Assembly (NCBI RefSeq): GCF_905404315.1
Contig: NC_066277.1
Span: 14,717,501 to 14,781,500 of the forward strand
Length of the DNA: 64,000 nt
Source of the DNA: Leptidea sinapis
Taxonomy: Eukaryota > Arthropoda > Insecta > Lepidoptera > Pieridae
Reading direction: 5' to 3'
In this document: one piece after another, positions 46,700 to 56,024 of the stretch
Numbering within the stretch: position 1 is the stretch's first letter
Layout of the letters: each line of letters opens with the position of its first letter
Notes under the pieces: model-generated
The model's input: only the letters and a program-made list of their open reading frames with translations
What the model was told of the DNA's origin: nothing
Database searches by the model: none
Position numbers and translations under genes: made by a program

Positions 46700-47007
46700 A
46701 CCGGTTTACATTGTTCCAGTCGAGTAATCCATTAACGCTGGACTGGAATGGCCTGGGCTGGAAGGATCGTCTACATGATTCCACTGTCACTGGATGCACC
46801 GCCAATCCGGTCGACAATCGTCAAGAGTTTACTGTACAGATTGTTCTGTCGGCACTGAAATGGCGCTGGATGGGCCGTTCTAGATTCAAAAGTTGACCGC
46901 CAATCCAGTTTCTGCACTGGATTGCTCACTGGATCATTTTCATTCCAGTGCCGGTTTCCATTGATCCAGTAGTAATCCAGCTCTGGACTGGAATAATGTA
47001 AATCGGG
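46700..47007. mobile_element. TIR element (ccgRtttacattNttccagtc ends)
   Basis: Left end ccggtttacattgttccag and, reversed from the right, cccgatttacattattccag. Several internal ctggat / atccag segments form further inverted pairs. It lies inside a larger region whose flanks (46530-46650 and 47064-47160) share the words gactgag and actttact, so it may be nested. Confidence 0.6.
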
Positions 47008-47164
47008 CATTAAGCTCAGTATAACTCCAGCTGTCAAATGACTATAACAACGAAATCAAACATTATATTTAGCTTACACTCATCTAAGTTTTACTTAAGT
47101 GAAGACTGAGCAAGGTCTAAGTACGCTCTATGGATCTAAAACTAAGTCCGCGCTGGCAATGTAG

Positions 47165-47854
47165 CAGGAACTGAGCACAAGTTTGACAATTATCACACTT
47201 TTTATTAGTTTCACCTGTATGTATGTTTGTTTGTAAGCGACTAATTTGGGCGCGATTTTGACCCACTTTAAACGGTCAGATTTCGTTCAAAATTTGTAGA
47301 TTTATCGAAGGACCGATGACAATATATTAATTTGATAAAATTATTCAATTTTTCAATTATTATATATCTATTTTGCAGTTCGGTTTTCTATAATAAACGT
47401 GTTATTTAGGTTATTTTTAACTACTATTTATTAATTAAATTAATTTTGATTGATTTAAAATTTTACCCTTTCAGCAACGGGCATTAAATAAAAAATAATT
47501 ATACCATTAAGGTCGTTTAAATGTAAATGAGATCTATTTAGGGCGATTTTCATTTAAATAATTAACACAAGTGATGATTAATTTATTGATCGTCATTAAT
47601 TAATGAAGCGTTTTACACGAACAGGTCATTGGACAAGCGATCATCGATAGATACTAATTTTATATTTTTTTTTTATAAATTAGTTAACCATTGCCAAAGT
47701 GCACTAAATTTAGCAGTTAGTTAGCTAGTACCTAGTAAAGTAACTAATTAGTGAAAACAATAGAATTTAGAGCAAATCTAATTATATTTTCTTTCTTTTA
47801 TTTAATATCTGGTTTATAATCTATGAAATCTTTTATTTCGTCATCTTAATATAT
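47165..47854. other. AT-rich DNA, no gene seen
   Basis: No recognised feature. Confidence 0.45.
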
Positions 47855-48172
47855 ATAAATTACGTGTCACGATGGATTCCTAAACTAATGAACTAATTAT
47901 TTTAAAGGGGACTACTTCATGGAGTGCAGTTTAGTCCAACTTGAGAGATATGATAGTTTTTTTTCTATTTGTGACCCATAATTATTTTTTTTCTCCAATA
48001 TTTGTTTTGTATGGACGCACGGTTTGACAGTTCCGCTGTAAAACAATTTCATTATAACAACAGGGAGCATTTTTTACGAAATAATTCTTGATGTTTTGAA
48101 ATATTATTCGCAAATTCCTATAAAACAGTATTTTTTATCTACAGAACAACGTCTGTTGGGTCAGCTATAATA
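47855..48172 (+). mobile_element. Helitron-like element
   Basis: From atatataaattacgtgtcac to gaacaacgtctgttgggtca, gcta. Adjacent, and in the same orientation, to the next copy. Confidence 0.75.
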
Positions 48173-48174
48173 TA

Positions 48175-48536
48175 TATAAATCTAGTGTCCTGATGTTTGT
48201 TTCCAGTGAACTCCTAAACTAATGAACGGATTTTAATGGAGACTACTTCATGGAGTGAAGTTTAGTCCAACTTGAGAGATAGGATAGTTTTTATTTAGAT
48301 TTTGGACCTATAATTATTTTTATTTCCAATATTTGTTTTGTATGGACATATTTTCTGTGAGAGAATTTATTGACGCACGGTTTGACAGTTCCGCTGTGAA
48401 ACATTTTCATTATAACAACAGGGAGCATATTTTACGAAATAGTTCTTGATGTTATGAAATATTATTGACAAATTGATAAAAACAGTATTTTATTTATTAT
48501 GTACAGAGCAGCGTCAGTCGGGTCAGCTAGTATAAT
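48175..48536 (+). mobile_element. Helitron-like element, tandem neighbour
   Basis: Longer copy of the same subfamily, from atataaatctagtgtcctga to agcgtcagtcgggtcagcta, gt. It ends a few dozen bases from the inferred polyadenylation site of the C/EBP gene, which reads toward it from the other strand. Confidence 0.75.
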
Positions 48537-48567
48537 ACATAAATATGTGTTGTTTGTATAATATTGT

Positions 48568-48573
48568 TTTAAT
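48568..48573 (-). terminator. Candidate polyadenylation signal ATTAAA of C/EBP
   Basis: ATTAAA on the minus strand, 58-63 nt into the proposed last exon and about 30 nt before the Helitron-like element. It is a common variant of AATAAA. Supported only by position. Confidence 0.4.
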
Positions 48574-48631
48574 ACGATATACATATTTATATATTCATCA
48601 TATAAATAAATTAACAATTTATAATACCTAC

Positions 48632-48884
48632 CTGAAATAAAAAATAAAATAAATCAAAAAAAGTTACTGCAGTGTTAGCAATATATATGTGAATAAACCA
48701 ACGATATTATGCTCATTTCAATAACATTCGAATAACATGAATTACATTGATATAATTTTCCGAGTCGCGAGCAATAAATTGCATAACGTGTAATAAAACA
48801 AAAAACCTTTTTACGAACGCATTTTACGACACACACACACAATCTTCTCTCACACACAATCACATAGACACAACGCACACTTAC
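48632..48884 (-). other. Candidate 3'UTR intron of C/EBP
   Basis: The donor CATAG|GTAAGTG begins 7 nt after the TGA. The branch site CTAAC is at 48678-48674, followed by a T-rich tract and the acceptor ttatttcag|G at 48632. Length 253 nt. All three signals match insect consensus. It would give an exon junction 6 nt past the stop, close enough not to trigger nonsense-mediated decay. It contains a short (GT)n run on the mRNA strand. Confidence 0.6.
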
Positions 48885-48890
48885 CTATGG

Positions 48891-49730
48891 TCAAAGTGTA
48901 TGATCCTGCCCATGCGGGGCACCCAATTGTAGCATTGACCGACACAATTCTGTGATCTCCGGGTGATTCAAGTTAATTAGATGCACATACATCTGCTTGT
49001 GGAGACTTAACTCCCCAGTCACCGCTTCTAGCCTCTTCAGTAAAGCCTCTTTTTCCCGCAAAAGCGTTTTCACTTTTTCCTCCACTTCTCTAGAACGAAC
49101 TTTAGCCTTTTCGCGCGATTTCCTCACAGCTATATTGTTTCTTTCTCTTCTTCTTCTGTATTCGTCTGTTCCTTTGTCAATAGCTTTGCCTGATGAAGAT
49201 CTGCGAGGGGGTGCAGGTTTGTGTTTTAATAGAGGGGGTAGCAGAGGAGCTCCAAGAGGCGGTAACGTAGTGAACCCTCCGCCGTAAGGCCCACTGACAC
49301 CCACAGGAGGCTGAGCATTGTACTGGCCTGTATACTGAGCACAAGTGACTGCTCTCCGGAAATCATGAGGTTCAGGTGGCTCTTCCTTAATTGGTGGTGC
49401 TTGTTCATGTGAGTTGGCCTGAACTGGTGCCGCGTAAGACGCCCCTGAATGAACAGGCTGCGGCATATACGCCAGCGTGGTCCGCGCAAAAGGCCTCTGC
49501 TGGGGCGATCTTCCTCCAGGCAGGATCTCTTGAAACAATGCCATCGTCTCCTCCCCCCTAAACTGGTCCTCAATGAGGTGTTGTAGGTCCAAGCTAATTT
49601 CCTGTCCATTGAGCTCGTCTAAGTCTGGAGGCGGGAATGAGGTGCGCTTATCTTCGTTGGTCTTCTTCAGGTCTGGTTGGGGCGGGGGCGGTGGAGCCCC
49701 GGCCGCGTCGTACATTTGTGGAGATTCCAT
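48891..49730 (-). CDS. C/EBP: CCAAT/enhancer-binding protein (C/EBP, slbo-type bZIP factor)
   Basis: Nuclear bZIP transcription factor that binds RTTGCGYAAY sites as a dimer. The 279 residues are in one uninterrupted frame. Residues 1-8 (MESPQMYD) and 44-70 (EISLDLQHLIEDQF, ETMALFQEIL) resemble the activation-domain boxes of C/EBP proteins. IKEEP at 114-118 fits the (V/I/L)KxEP synergy-control/SUMO motif. A Pro/Gly-rich middle is followed by the basic region at 190-212 (RRRRERNNIAVRKSREKAK) with the C/EBP signature NNIAVRKSR, and a leucine zipper at about 216-251. The tail of 28 residues resembles fly slbo. Start: the frame is open to 49775 but only via GTG; the first ATG is at 49730 in good context (gggATGG), with an in-frame TAG at 49787. 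The CDS is much GC-richer than its surroundings. Drosophila slbo acts in border-cell migration and growth; that role is not testable here. Confidence 0.97.
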   Translation of the reverse strand: MESPQMYDAAGAPPPPPQPDLKKTNEDKRTSFPPPDLDELNGQEISLDLQHLIEDQFRGEETMALFQEILPGGRSPQQRPFARTTLAYMPQPVHSGASYAAPVQANSHEQAPPIKEEPPEPHDFRRAVTCAQYTGQYNAQPPVGVSGPYGGGFTTLPPLGAPLLPPLLKHKPAPPRRSSSGKAIDKGTDEYRRRRERNNIAVRKSREKAKVRSREVEEKVKTLLREKEALLKRLEAVTGELSLHKQMYVHLINLNHPEITELCRSMLQLGAPHGQDHTL

Positions 49731-49776
49731 CCCGCCCGGGCCAATCGGCCCAGCGGTTCCGTTCCGAGTATCCACT

Positions 49777-49806
49777 TCAAAACACTAAATGATCACTAGA
49801 GCACAT
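49777..49806 (-). CDS. Upstream ORF 2 of C/EBP (9 codons)
   Basis: MCSSDHLVF then TGA, out of frame with the main ORF, ending 46 nt before its ATG. It overlaps the 3' part of uORF1. Vertebrate C/EBP alpha and beta mRNAs also have a short uORF that controls start choice; whether this one acts likewise is inference. Confidence 0.4.
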   Translation of the reverse strand: MCSSDHLVF

Positions 49807-49889
49807 GCGTGGCGCGTGGCTGAACACTCGCGGAGCACAGATGCGTGTTGTCGCTCGGACGGCCGGGCACTGACTGAGCGCGGGCGCAT
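49785..49889 (-). CDS. Upstream ORF 1 of C/EBP (34 codons), in frame with the main ORF
   Basis: ATG at 49889, Arg/Ser/Ala-rich peptide starting MRPRSVSARPSERQ, stop TAG at 49787-49785. The main reading frame continues after this TAG with 18 sense codons to the C/EBP ATG, so a single stop separates the two. It is in the transcript if the start at 49913 is right. Confidence 0.4.
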   Translation of the reverse strand: MRPRSVSARPSERQHASVLRECSATRHACALVII

Positions 49890-49910
49890 CGCTCTCCGGA
49901 AGGAAGCTGC

Positions 49911-49938
49911 ACTGAAAGTTTGCGAGTAAAAGTTTAAG
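49911..49938 (-). promoter_or_regulatory. Candidate C/EBP core promoter (TTAAA box and initiator)
   Basis: Minus-strand TCAGTG with A at 49913 fits the arthropod initiator TCAGT. cttaaa starts 25 nt upstream (49938-49933), near TATA-box spacing. Two more TCAGT words at 49877-49869 are alternatives. No transcript evidence. Confidence 0.35.
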
Positions 49939-49979
49939 CCTTGCACACATCGGCAGCGCTTGACTCATGATATTCATAG

Positions 49980-51084
49980 CGTTGGCGTTGATGTACTATT
50001 AGCCTTAATTAATGTACCTTGCGTTCAGGTGTTCAGTTTATGAATTGATTTAAACTTTACAATAACGTCGCATCTATTATTAGATAATTTAATTATTAAT
50101 TCGTGTAGAAATTATGTAATATTATATATTTATATAATAATAAAGTATCTGATATAAAATATACATTAATAATCATTATAATATTATACAAAAGTTATAA
50201 AAAAATTTGCTTTGTGATAAAGTGAAAATTATTGATAGAGTTGATGCAGTTTTTTTATTCATATATATATATATTTTATTGAAATGCTAAACTAATTTAA
50301 TCAAAATATTATTTCTGTAGTTGTACTATGAAGAGTATCATTGTATGTATTAGTTGGGAATTTTGGAAGTGTTTCGCTGTCCTAATAAATTTAAATAGTT
50401 TTAAATAAAAAAAACTGAGCATGAAGCTTTGCGCAATCAAGTAGTATTTTTTTACTTTTTACTTATCTATGTACGGTCTACCAAACGTTTAAAATTCATC
50501 ATAAAAATGTTTGATTCGGAATTCAAACCCAGGATTTCTTGTTCATATAATTTATAATATTATTATTAATTTACTACTTATGCTAAACTTAAGTAATCAT
50601 ACGAATTCCAATGAGTTCTACAGCCCAGGATAAACCTGGAAAACCACTGCACTTAGATATCATTTTTATTTATTTTAATTAATTTATTGGAATTACCTAC
50701 TACATGGAATTGTGTTTAACTAATTGTTATTTTCATTTTTCCATATGTCACTACATATTATTTTGTTTTTCCGATTGGAGACACAAACGATTTTATTTAT
50801 ATTATACATTTCGTCTTCAAAGTGTTGATTTAATTCGAAGTAATTTCAGATTTTTTTGATTTTGTCTAGTCATTATAAACACAACTTAAATATATCTAAA
50901 ATATAGGATTTCTTAGTAATAAGCGATTTATTTAATATAATTTAATGTAACAGTCTAAAAAAATAGGTGCGATTTCTTCTTAATAATCTCCCCAACCTAG
51001 TCAATCCAGAAGAGATCAAATGATTTGAGATAAATTAATGTTTATAAATTTATTGTTAATGAATATTTTTATACTTATTTGAAT
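49980..51084. other. C/EBP upstream region without recognised repeats
   Basis: About 1.1 kb upstream of the gene in which I see no mobile element, unlike most of the window. It is very AT-rich. Likely to hold regulatory DNA, by position only. Confidence 0.45.
50428..50437. promoter_or_regulatory. Near-consensus C/EBP binding site
   Basis: TTTGCGCAAT matches RTTGCGYAAY at 9 of 10 positions and contains the full TTGCGCAA palindrome. It lies about 515 bp upstream of the proposed start of the C/EBP gene itself, which would allow autoregulation. Confidence 0.45.
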
Positions 51085-51165
51085 GTTATTGTAACTTTTG
51101 TTCTTTATCCTGACTTGCGCCAAATAACTTAATATAATGTTTTACAGTGAATAAAGATTTTTTTT
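51085..51165 (+). repeat. Dispersed repeat, partner at 53960-54055
   Basis: gaatgttattgtaacttttg, atcctgacttg, caaataactta and gttttacagtgaat are shared in order with the second copy. The end of an unknown element. Confidence 0.6.
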
Positions 51166-51756
51166 ATTTGAATTTAAATTTTATCGCCTATTTTTCGACA
51201 ATAACTTTAATAATAAAACTTATTATGACTGCAAAATACATATTTTTTGATGCTGTAAAGAATTTTCACTTGTTCATTTTGTATGTATTTAAAAAAAAAT
51301 CAATATGTTTTACTCTTATTTTTATTTACATGTGAACAATGCTTTATAACTATATCGCTGACAAATAAATATACATAAGAAAATATATAAATATTGGACA
51401 AAGCGTGAAAATTAACTTTTTTTTACGATCGTTTATAGCTCCGTTAGTTAAAATAATAAAAGTAGCTAGTTCGCTTATTAATAATTTCTACCACCTTCGA
51501 AGAGAATAGAAGAAAAAAATAATATAAAAAGAATTTTGTATAGTCTTATGTGAAAAATATAAAATGTTTGCGGCGGGAATGGAACCCGTAACCCGATCCT
51601 CAATAGGCACACTCAAAATATTTATAATGAATATATTCAATTTTTTTTTTTTTAATTCGAAATAAGACTTGAATGATCTGAGAATGCGCGCAAGGCAATC
51701 AGCGGCTTTCTTATTTAAATAATATTTTGTAACAATAAAATTTATAAAATAAATAG

Positions 51757-51805
51757 CCTGAAAGCAGTCGCTCCATTCCCAATCTGTGATATCATTAAGA
51801 AGTTC
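51757..51805 (-). mobile_element. LINE fragment (family C)
   Basis: cgctccattcccaatctgtg reversed is the DTTDWE-coding segment of 33188 and 62620. The pieces beyond are lost. A possible tRNA-like B box (gaatggaacccgtaaccc) lies at about 51571, outside this fragment. Confidence 0.55.
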
Positions 51806-51949
51806 ATATTATAGTAAGCACACAAGTTCTGCAATAAGTCTTTGATGTGGCAGATTTAAGTTTTTTGTCTGTCATAATCATGTCTATTTCACTTTCCAGA
51901 TAATTCTATGACTAATGGCATGGTAAATATTATTACACACATAAATATT

Positions 51950-52110
51950 GAAAACAAAATTTTATGAACGATGCGGCACTCGAATCCGCGACCCCTCGCG
52001 TTCCGTGCGAGCTCTCTTACCAACTGAGCCAACCGTTTGAGTGACGTATCGTTGATGAATTCTTGTATGCTTTGTTCAACTCTCAGGTTGTGGCTTCATC
52101 TACAGGATCT
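51950..52110 (-). mobile_element. tRNA-derived SINE
   Basis: Minus strand: ccacaacctgagagttgaac, then ggttggctcagttggtaaga (A box), gcacggaacgcgaggggtcg, ggattcgagtgccgc (B box) and atcgttcataaaattttg. The most complete head of this family in the window; the tail is missing. Confidence 0.75.
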
Positions 52111-52244
52111 ACTTTACAGTTTATAACCTGCTCAACCCCAATATTTGCATATTAGGAAATTGACTTGAGATGTCGCTCTTACAAATCTAAACATTTTATT
52201 ATGTTTCAAAGTGATAATTACTTCTGAGATTAAATTTATTACAC

Positions 52245-52605
52245 AAATTAAAAATACTTCATTGGCCTAACGAAGTAACAATCATTAAAATGATTTATTC
52301 TTCTTGCTATTAATACTAATAAATAAAAAAAGTTCCTACGTTATTAGAAAAATTTTTTGTAAAATCTTGCAAAGATGGCTTTGACAATTAATTATTAGAT
52401 AATGAATATGGCTGTATGGGCTTGAAGCCTTGCCTGTCCTAAAAATGAACGAAGAATCCAAAAAAAAAAAAAAACGATTGACGCAAACGTCAAAAAATTT
52501 TAGGAACCAACTACAACCTGTTACTTTTGTGTGTAATGCGCGCGCATTTTAAAATTTCACCCTCATAATTTTTCATAACGCGCCTAAAGAATTATAACTT
52601 CATAA
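52245..52605 (+). mobile_element. TIR element, family aagttatacttctttggc, copy 2
   Basis: From acttcattggcctaacgaag to cgcgcctaaagaattataac. Forms an inverted pair with copy 3, with about 245 bp between them. Confidence 0.75.
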
Positions 52606-52849
52606 ATACAATAATTTAAATATTAATACATAATTATTCTAAATTTAAATAATGAATAGTATAACCACCCCTTACATTCACCCCAGACATCGATAACTGA
52701 TAACGTTATCACAGCTCTGTTATCATCACGAATCATCGCTCCGAGATATCACGAACTACGATTGTATGATGTGATCGATGTATCGAGATGTGGCACGGAC
52801 GAATACTAATCGATTTATCTTCTGTCATCTGACGTAAGTTATTGAAGAT

Positions 52850-53195
52850 AGCGCGTTATGAAAAAAAGATGAGAGTCAAATTTAAGATGCGCGCGAATCA
52901 CTCAAACACAAAAGTAACATAGTGAAGTTGGTTCCTAAAATTGTCTGACGTTTGCGACATCCGTTATTTTTTTTTTGTTGCTTAGACCATTATTAGGATA
53001 GGCAAAGGGTTCATGTCCATAAAGCCGTATTCGTTATTTAATAATTAATTGTCAAAGCCATCGTTGCCAGATTTTTACAATATTGATCTTTCTACAAACG
53101 TAGAATAGCACGAGGAATAAATAATTTTAAGGATTTTTGCATTATTAGGCCAAAGAAGTATAACTTCTTTCGTGCATACATAATTAAATACACAC
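52850..53195 (-). mobile_element. TIR element, family aagttatacttctttggc, copy 3
   Basis: From gcgcgttatgaaaaaaagat to ggccaaagaagtataacttc on the plus strand, the exact reverse order of copy 2. Slightly longer outer sequence (cgtgcatacataatta) is shared with copies 1 and 4. Confidence 0.75.
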
Positions 53196-53267
53196 ACTTT
53201 TTTTTAATCTTCTTTCTTAAATGGTTTAAGGGCCAAGGTAAAGCCATGCACCCATCGTGAATGTTTT

Positions 53268-53408
53268 ATATGACAATAAGGGACGAGATTAGCAAGATGT
53301 TCAGCTGATGGTAATTGATACGCCCTGTCTACAACAATGTAGTATCGCTCAGGATTCTTGAAAATCCCAAAAATTCTGATTGGCACTACAATTGCGATCG
53401 TCTCCATA
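53268..53408 (-). mobile_element. Lep1-like element, A-tract-side fragment
   Basis: From tatgacaataagggacgaga to gcactacaattgcgatcgtc; both arms of the large hairpin are mutated. Confidence 0.75.
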
Positions 53409-53469
53409 CTTGATAGTATTTCTGACATAAAGGGATCGATATGACAATAATGTTTCTAAATTAATTGTA

Positions 53470-53930
53470 AACTAGCTGACCCGGCAAAAGTTGTTTTGTC
53501 ATATAAATTAACTTTAGAGTTAGACCGTTTCTTGGACATTGCAACATTACTTTATTTTTCTAAAATGAAAGATTTTTTCTAAAATAAACGTAGCCTAAGT
53601 TCACGAATAAAATTAGAAAAACAAAATTTTATGAACGATGCGGGCTATAAAATGTTCATTTTCAAATTTTATTTGTGTATCAATCCTAGAAATGAAGGTT
53701 ATCACTTTAAAAACATAATATATTTGTAGCCTAAGTTACTTCTTATTACATCTGCTACCTGCCAATAAAGTCTCGTCAAAATAGGTACGGCCATTTCGGA
53801 GATTAGCCGGAACAAACAGACAGTCATACAAAAATTGTAAAAAATTTATTTTGGTGTATGTACCGTATATTTATCCATAAGCATGTTGTAAAAACGGTTA
53901 TTTTAATATTACAAACAGACATCAATTTAA
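53470..53930 (-). mobile_element. Helitron-like element, second subfamily, interrupted by a SINE
   Basis: Starts aactagctgacccggcaaaa and ends tttcaatattacaaacagac-like; it matches 44755-45086 reversed once 53602-53737 is removed. Confidence 0.8.
53602..53725. mobile_element. SINE fragment with internal inversion, 12-bp target duplication
   Basis: The first part is reversed (aaaattttatgaacgatgcg); the second part is the forward tail (atttgtgtatcaatcctaga, ttatcactttaaaa). Exact GTAGCCTAAGTT flanks at 53590-53601 and 53726-53737. Confidence 0.85.
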
Positions 53931-53959
53931 TTTATATATGTAATATGTATAGATGAATT

Positions 53960-54055
53960 CTTGTTTGAATGTTATTATAACTTTTGTACTTCATCCTGAT
54001 TTGCTTAAATAACTTTTAAAGTTTTACAGTGAATTAAGTTAAAGTTATGTATACC
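53960..54055 (+). repeat. Dispersed repeat, partner of 51085-51165
   Basis: gaatgttattataacttttg, tcatcctgatttg and gttttacagtgaatt. Confidence 0.6.
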
Positions 54056-54159
54056 GCCATTGTTACACAAAATATCACGAGACCACTTTATATATAAAAC
54101 TAGTTAGTATGAATAATATGTGTAATTTGGTTATAGTTATTAAATAAATAATCTTTTTT

Positions 54160-54428
54160 TTACCAGTGGGAGGCTCCTTTGCACTGGAGGCCAGCTATAT
54201 TATGGGTACCACAACGGCGCCTATTTCTGTCGTGATGCAGTATTGTGTAAACATTATTGTGTTTCAGTCTGAAGGGCGCCATAGCTAGTGAAATTACTGA
54301 GCATATGACACTTAACATATCAAGGTGACGAGCGCAATTGTAGTGCCGCTCAGAACTTTTGGGTTGGCATTGAATTGTAATGGGCAGCGCGTATCAATTA
54401 CGTCTCGTCCCTTATCTTCATAAAAAAA
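54160..54428 (+). mobile_element. Lep1-like element
   Basis: From taccagtgggaggctccttt to cccttatcttcataaaaaaa. AATCTTT occurs on both sides (54150-54156, 54429-54435), a possible target duplication in low-complexity sequence. Internal deletion after cttttgggttg. Confidence 0.8.
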
Positions 54429-54694
54429 AATCTTTATTTAGGTAGAGAGAGATAGAAATTTGGTTTTCGAGAACCCTGGGCAGATCTGTGTTATTAGGTA
54501 ACCACGTAACTCTTCCCGTGAATTATTATCGGAAATAGGAATTAATGCACCGGATTCCAGTTGCTCCTGTTGAAAAAGTAGGAACTTACGCTGACTTGAG
54601 CTCTTATAAACTAGTAATGTAACTACTTCACTACGGAACCCTTACATCCTAAACATAAGGTCAGATTTGGTAATTCAAATTCTAATTCAAAAAC

Positions 54695-55085
54695 ACTTTA
54701 TTCATGTAGGTCACGGAAATGACACTTATGAATGTCAAAAAAAAAAAAAAATTGTTTCTTATTGAATTTACCGCTACTTCGTAGAGGGTTGAGCTAATGA
54801 GAAGAAGTAGCATGAAACTCATTGCCACTCTTTTAAGTCAACATTTACATTTTAATTGTTTTAAAAATCATTTCAATTACAATATATGCAAAGTGACGCA
54901 ACAAAAATACTCAAATGTCAAAAACTGAAAGGCTTACACGAGTAAGTCAAAAAAAAGTAAATTAATACTTATAAACACAAGAGTTATTGAGTATAGTAGA
55001 TGTATCAATCCACACATACCGTAAATAAATAGAGGCATTATGTGAGCATTTCATAAAATAAAGTTTAACTTTAAAGGAAATAATA
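54695..55085 (-). mobile_element. LINE 3' end (family E)
   Basis: aattcaaaaacactttattc at the tail side and atgtatcaatccacacatac at the far side. The homolog at 57760-58205 shares cacgagtaagtca, tattgagta and cattgccactctt-like blocks. Confidence 0.7.
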
Positions 55086-55248
55086 ATAATAGAAAACACA
55101 TCAAGCAGACCTCCCGGTAACAAGATCATCGAGCCACCACGACGACCGGAACATCAGACAGTCCGGCGTCATACTCGGTACAGTCGATGTCCAACCCAAC
55201 GTACCATCGAATATGATCTGTAACCAGAGCGCGTCAGATGGTTTGGCC

Positions 55249-55685
55249 CAGGGGCGCTCAAACGGTCGATCGGGATGGACAGGTCGATCGCAATTGCTTT
55301 TTGAGTCGATCTCGAGAAAAAAATCCGGTATAATAAACTAAAATCGGTAATTACGTACCATCTTATGAAAAGTATTTACGCTTCAATATCCAAAGTCACT
55401 ATTTAGTTAAGCTTAGAACTTTAGAACGCGTTTGTTTTGTAAGAACCAATAAACTCGCATTTTTTAATAACGCTTATGAGTTTTTTCATTGACATTTAAG
55501 AGCAGACCTACACTTACCTTGACTAAAAAATGCATATTTTGCGCAAAACTAATATCTATATCATCGTGACACTCTACCTAGACGACAATCCTTCATCACA
55601 CATACTTGAAGTCTCTCAGAGCCGATCGATCGTAGTCTAACAATTTTGAGATAGATCGCCAGCAGTTCAAACTTGAGCACCCCTG
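55249..55685. mobile_element. Non-autonomous hAT element (CAGGGGYGCTCAA ends)
   Basis: 437 bp. Ends caggggcgctcaaac and, reversed, caggggtgctcaagt, the classic hAT CAGGG form. The flanks GTTTGGCC (55241-55248) and GTTTAGCC (55686-55693) are an 8-bp duplication with one change. Several cgatcg words lie near both ends. No transposase frame was recognised. Confidence 0.85.
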
Positions 55686-56024
55686 GTTTAGCCGTTCCAA
55701 ATTCGATCAAGTGTTTAGACTATTACAATATTATCGAACATGTTATCATTATTCATATTATTAATAATAATGTTTGCCTTTGCGATATCCGACACATCAT
55801 TTTTAGTGCTAATTACAACGGCAAAATTAATGCAAACTTAGCCATTCATTTGGTATCAAACTTAATTTGTAGTATTGCTTTTAGTTGAGTTTTAATATTT
55901 TTGTGACTTTTCACAGTTTGAATATTGTGAATCACATTAAATTTTTTGCCTTGTGCTTCCCAGGGGCTCAAAAAGAATAGGTTCCTAGGTCCAAGTGTGG
56001 CGTAAGAGGCCATATTTTACCATG

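Noticed and set aside
49731..49775. N-terminal extension of C/EBP from 49775
   Set aside because: The frame is open but starts with GTG; the first ATG at 49730 has a strong context and gives the expected family N terminus.
48997..49788. Open frames of 71-127 codons opposite to or overlapping C/EBP
   Set aside because: They are shadows of the GC-rich C/EBP coding region in other frames.
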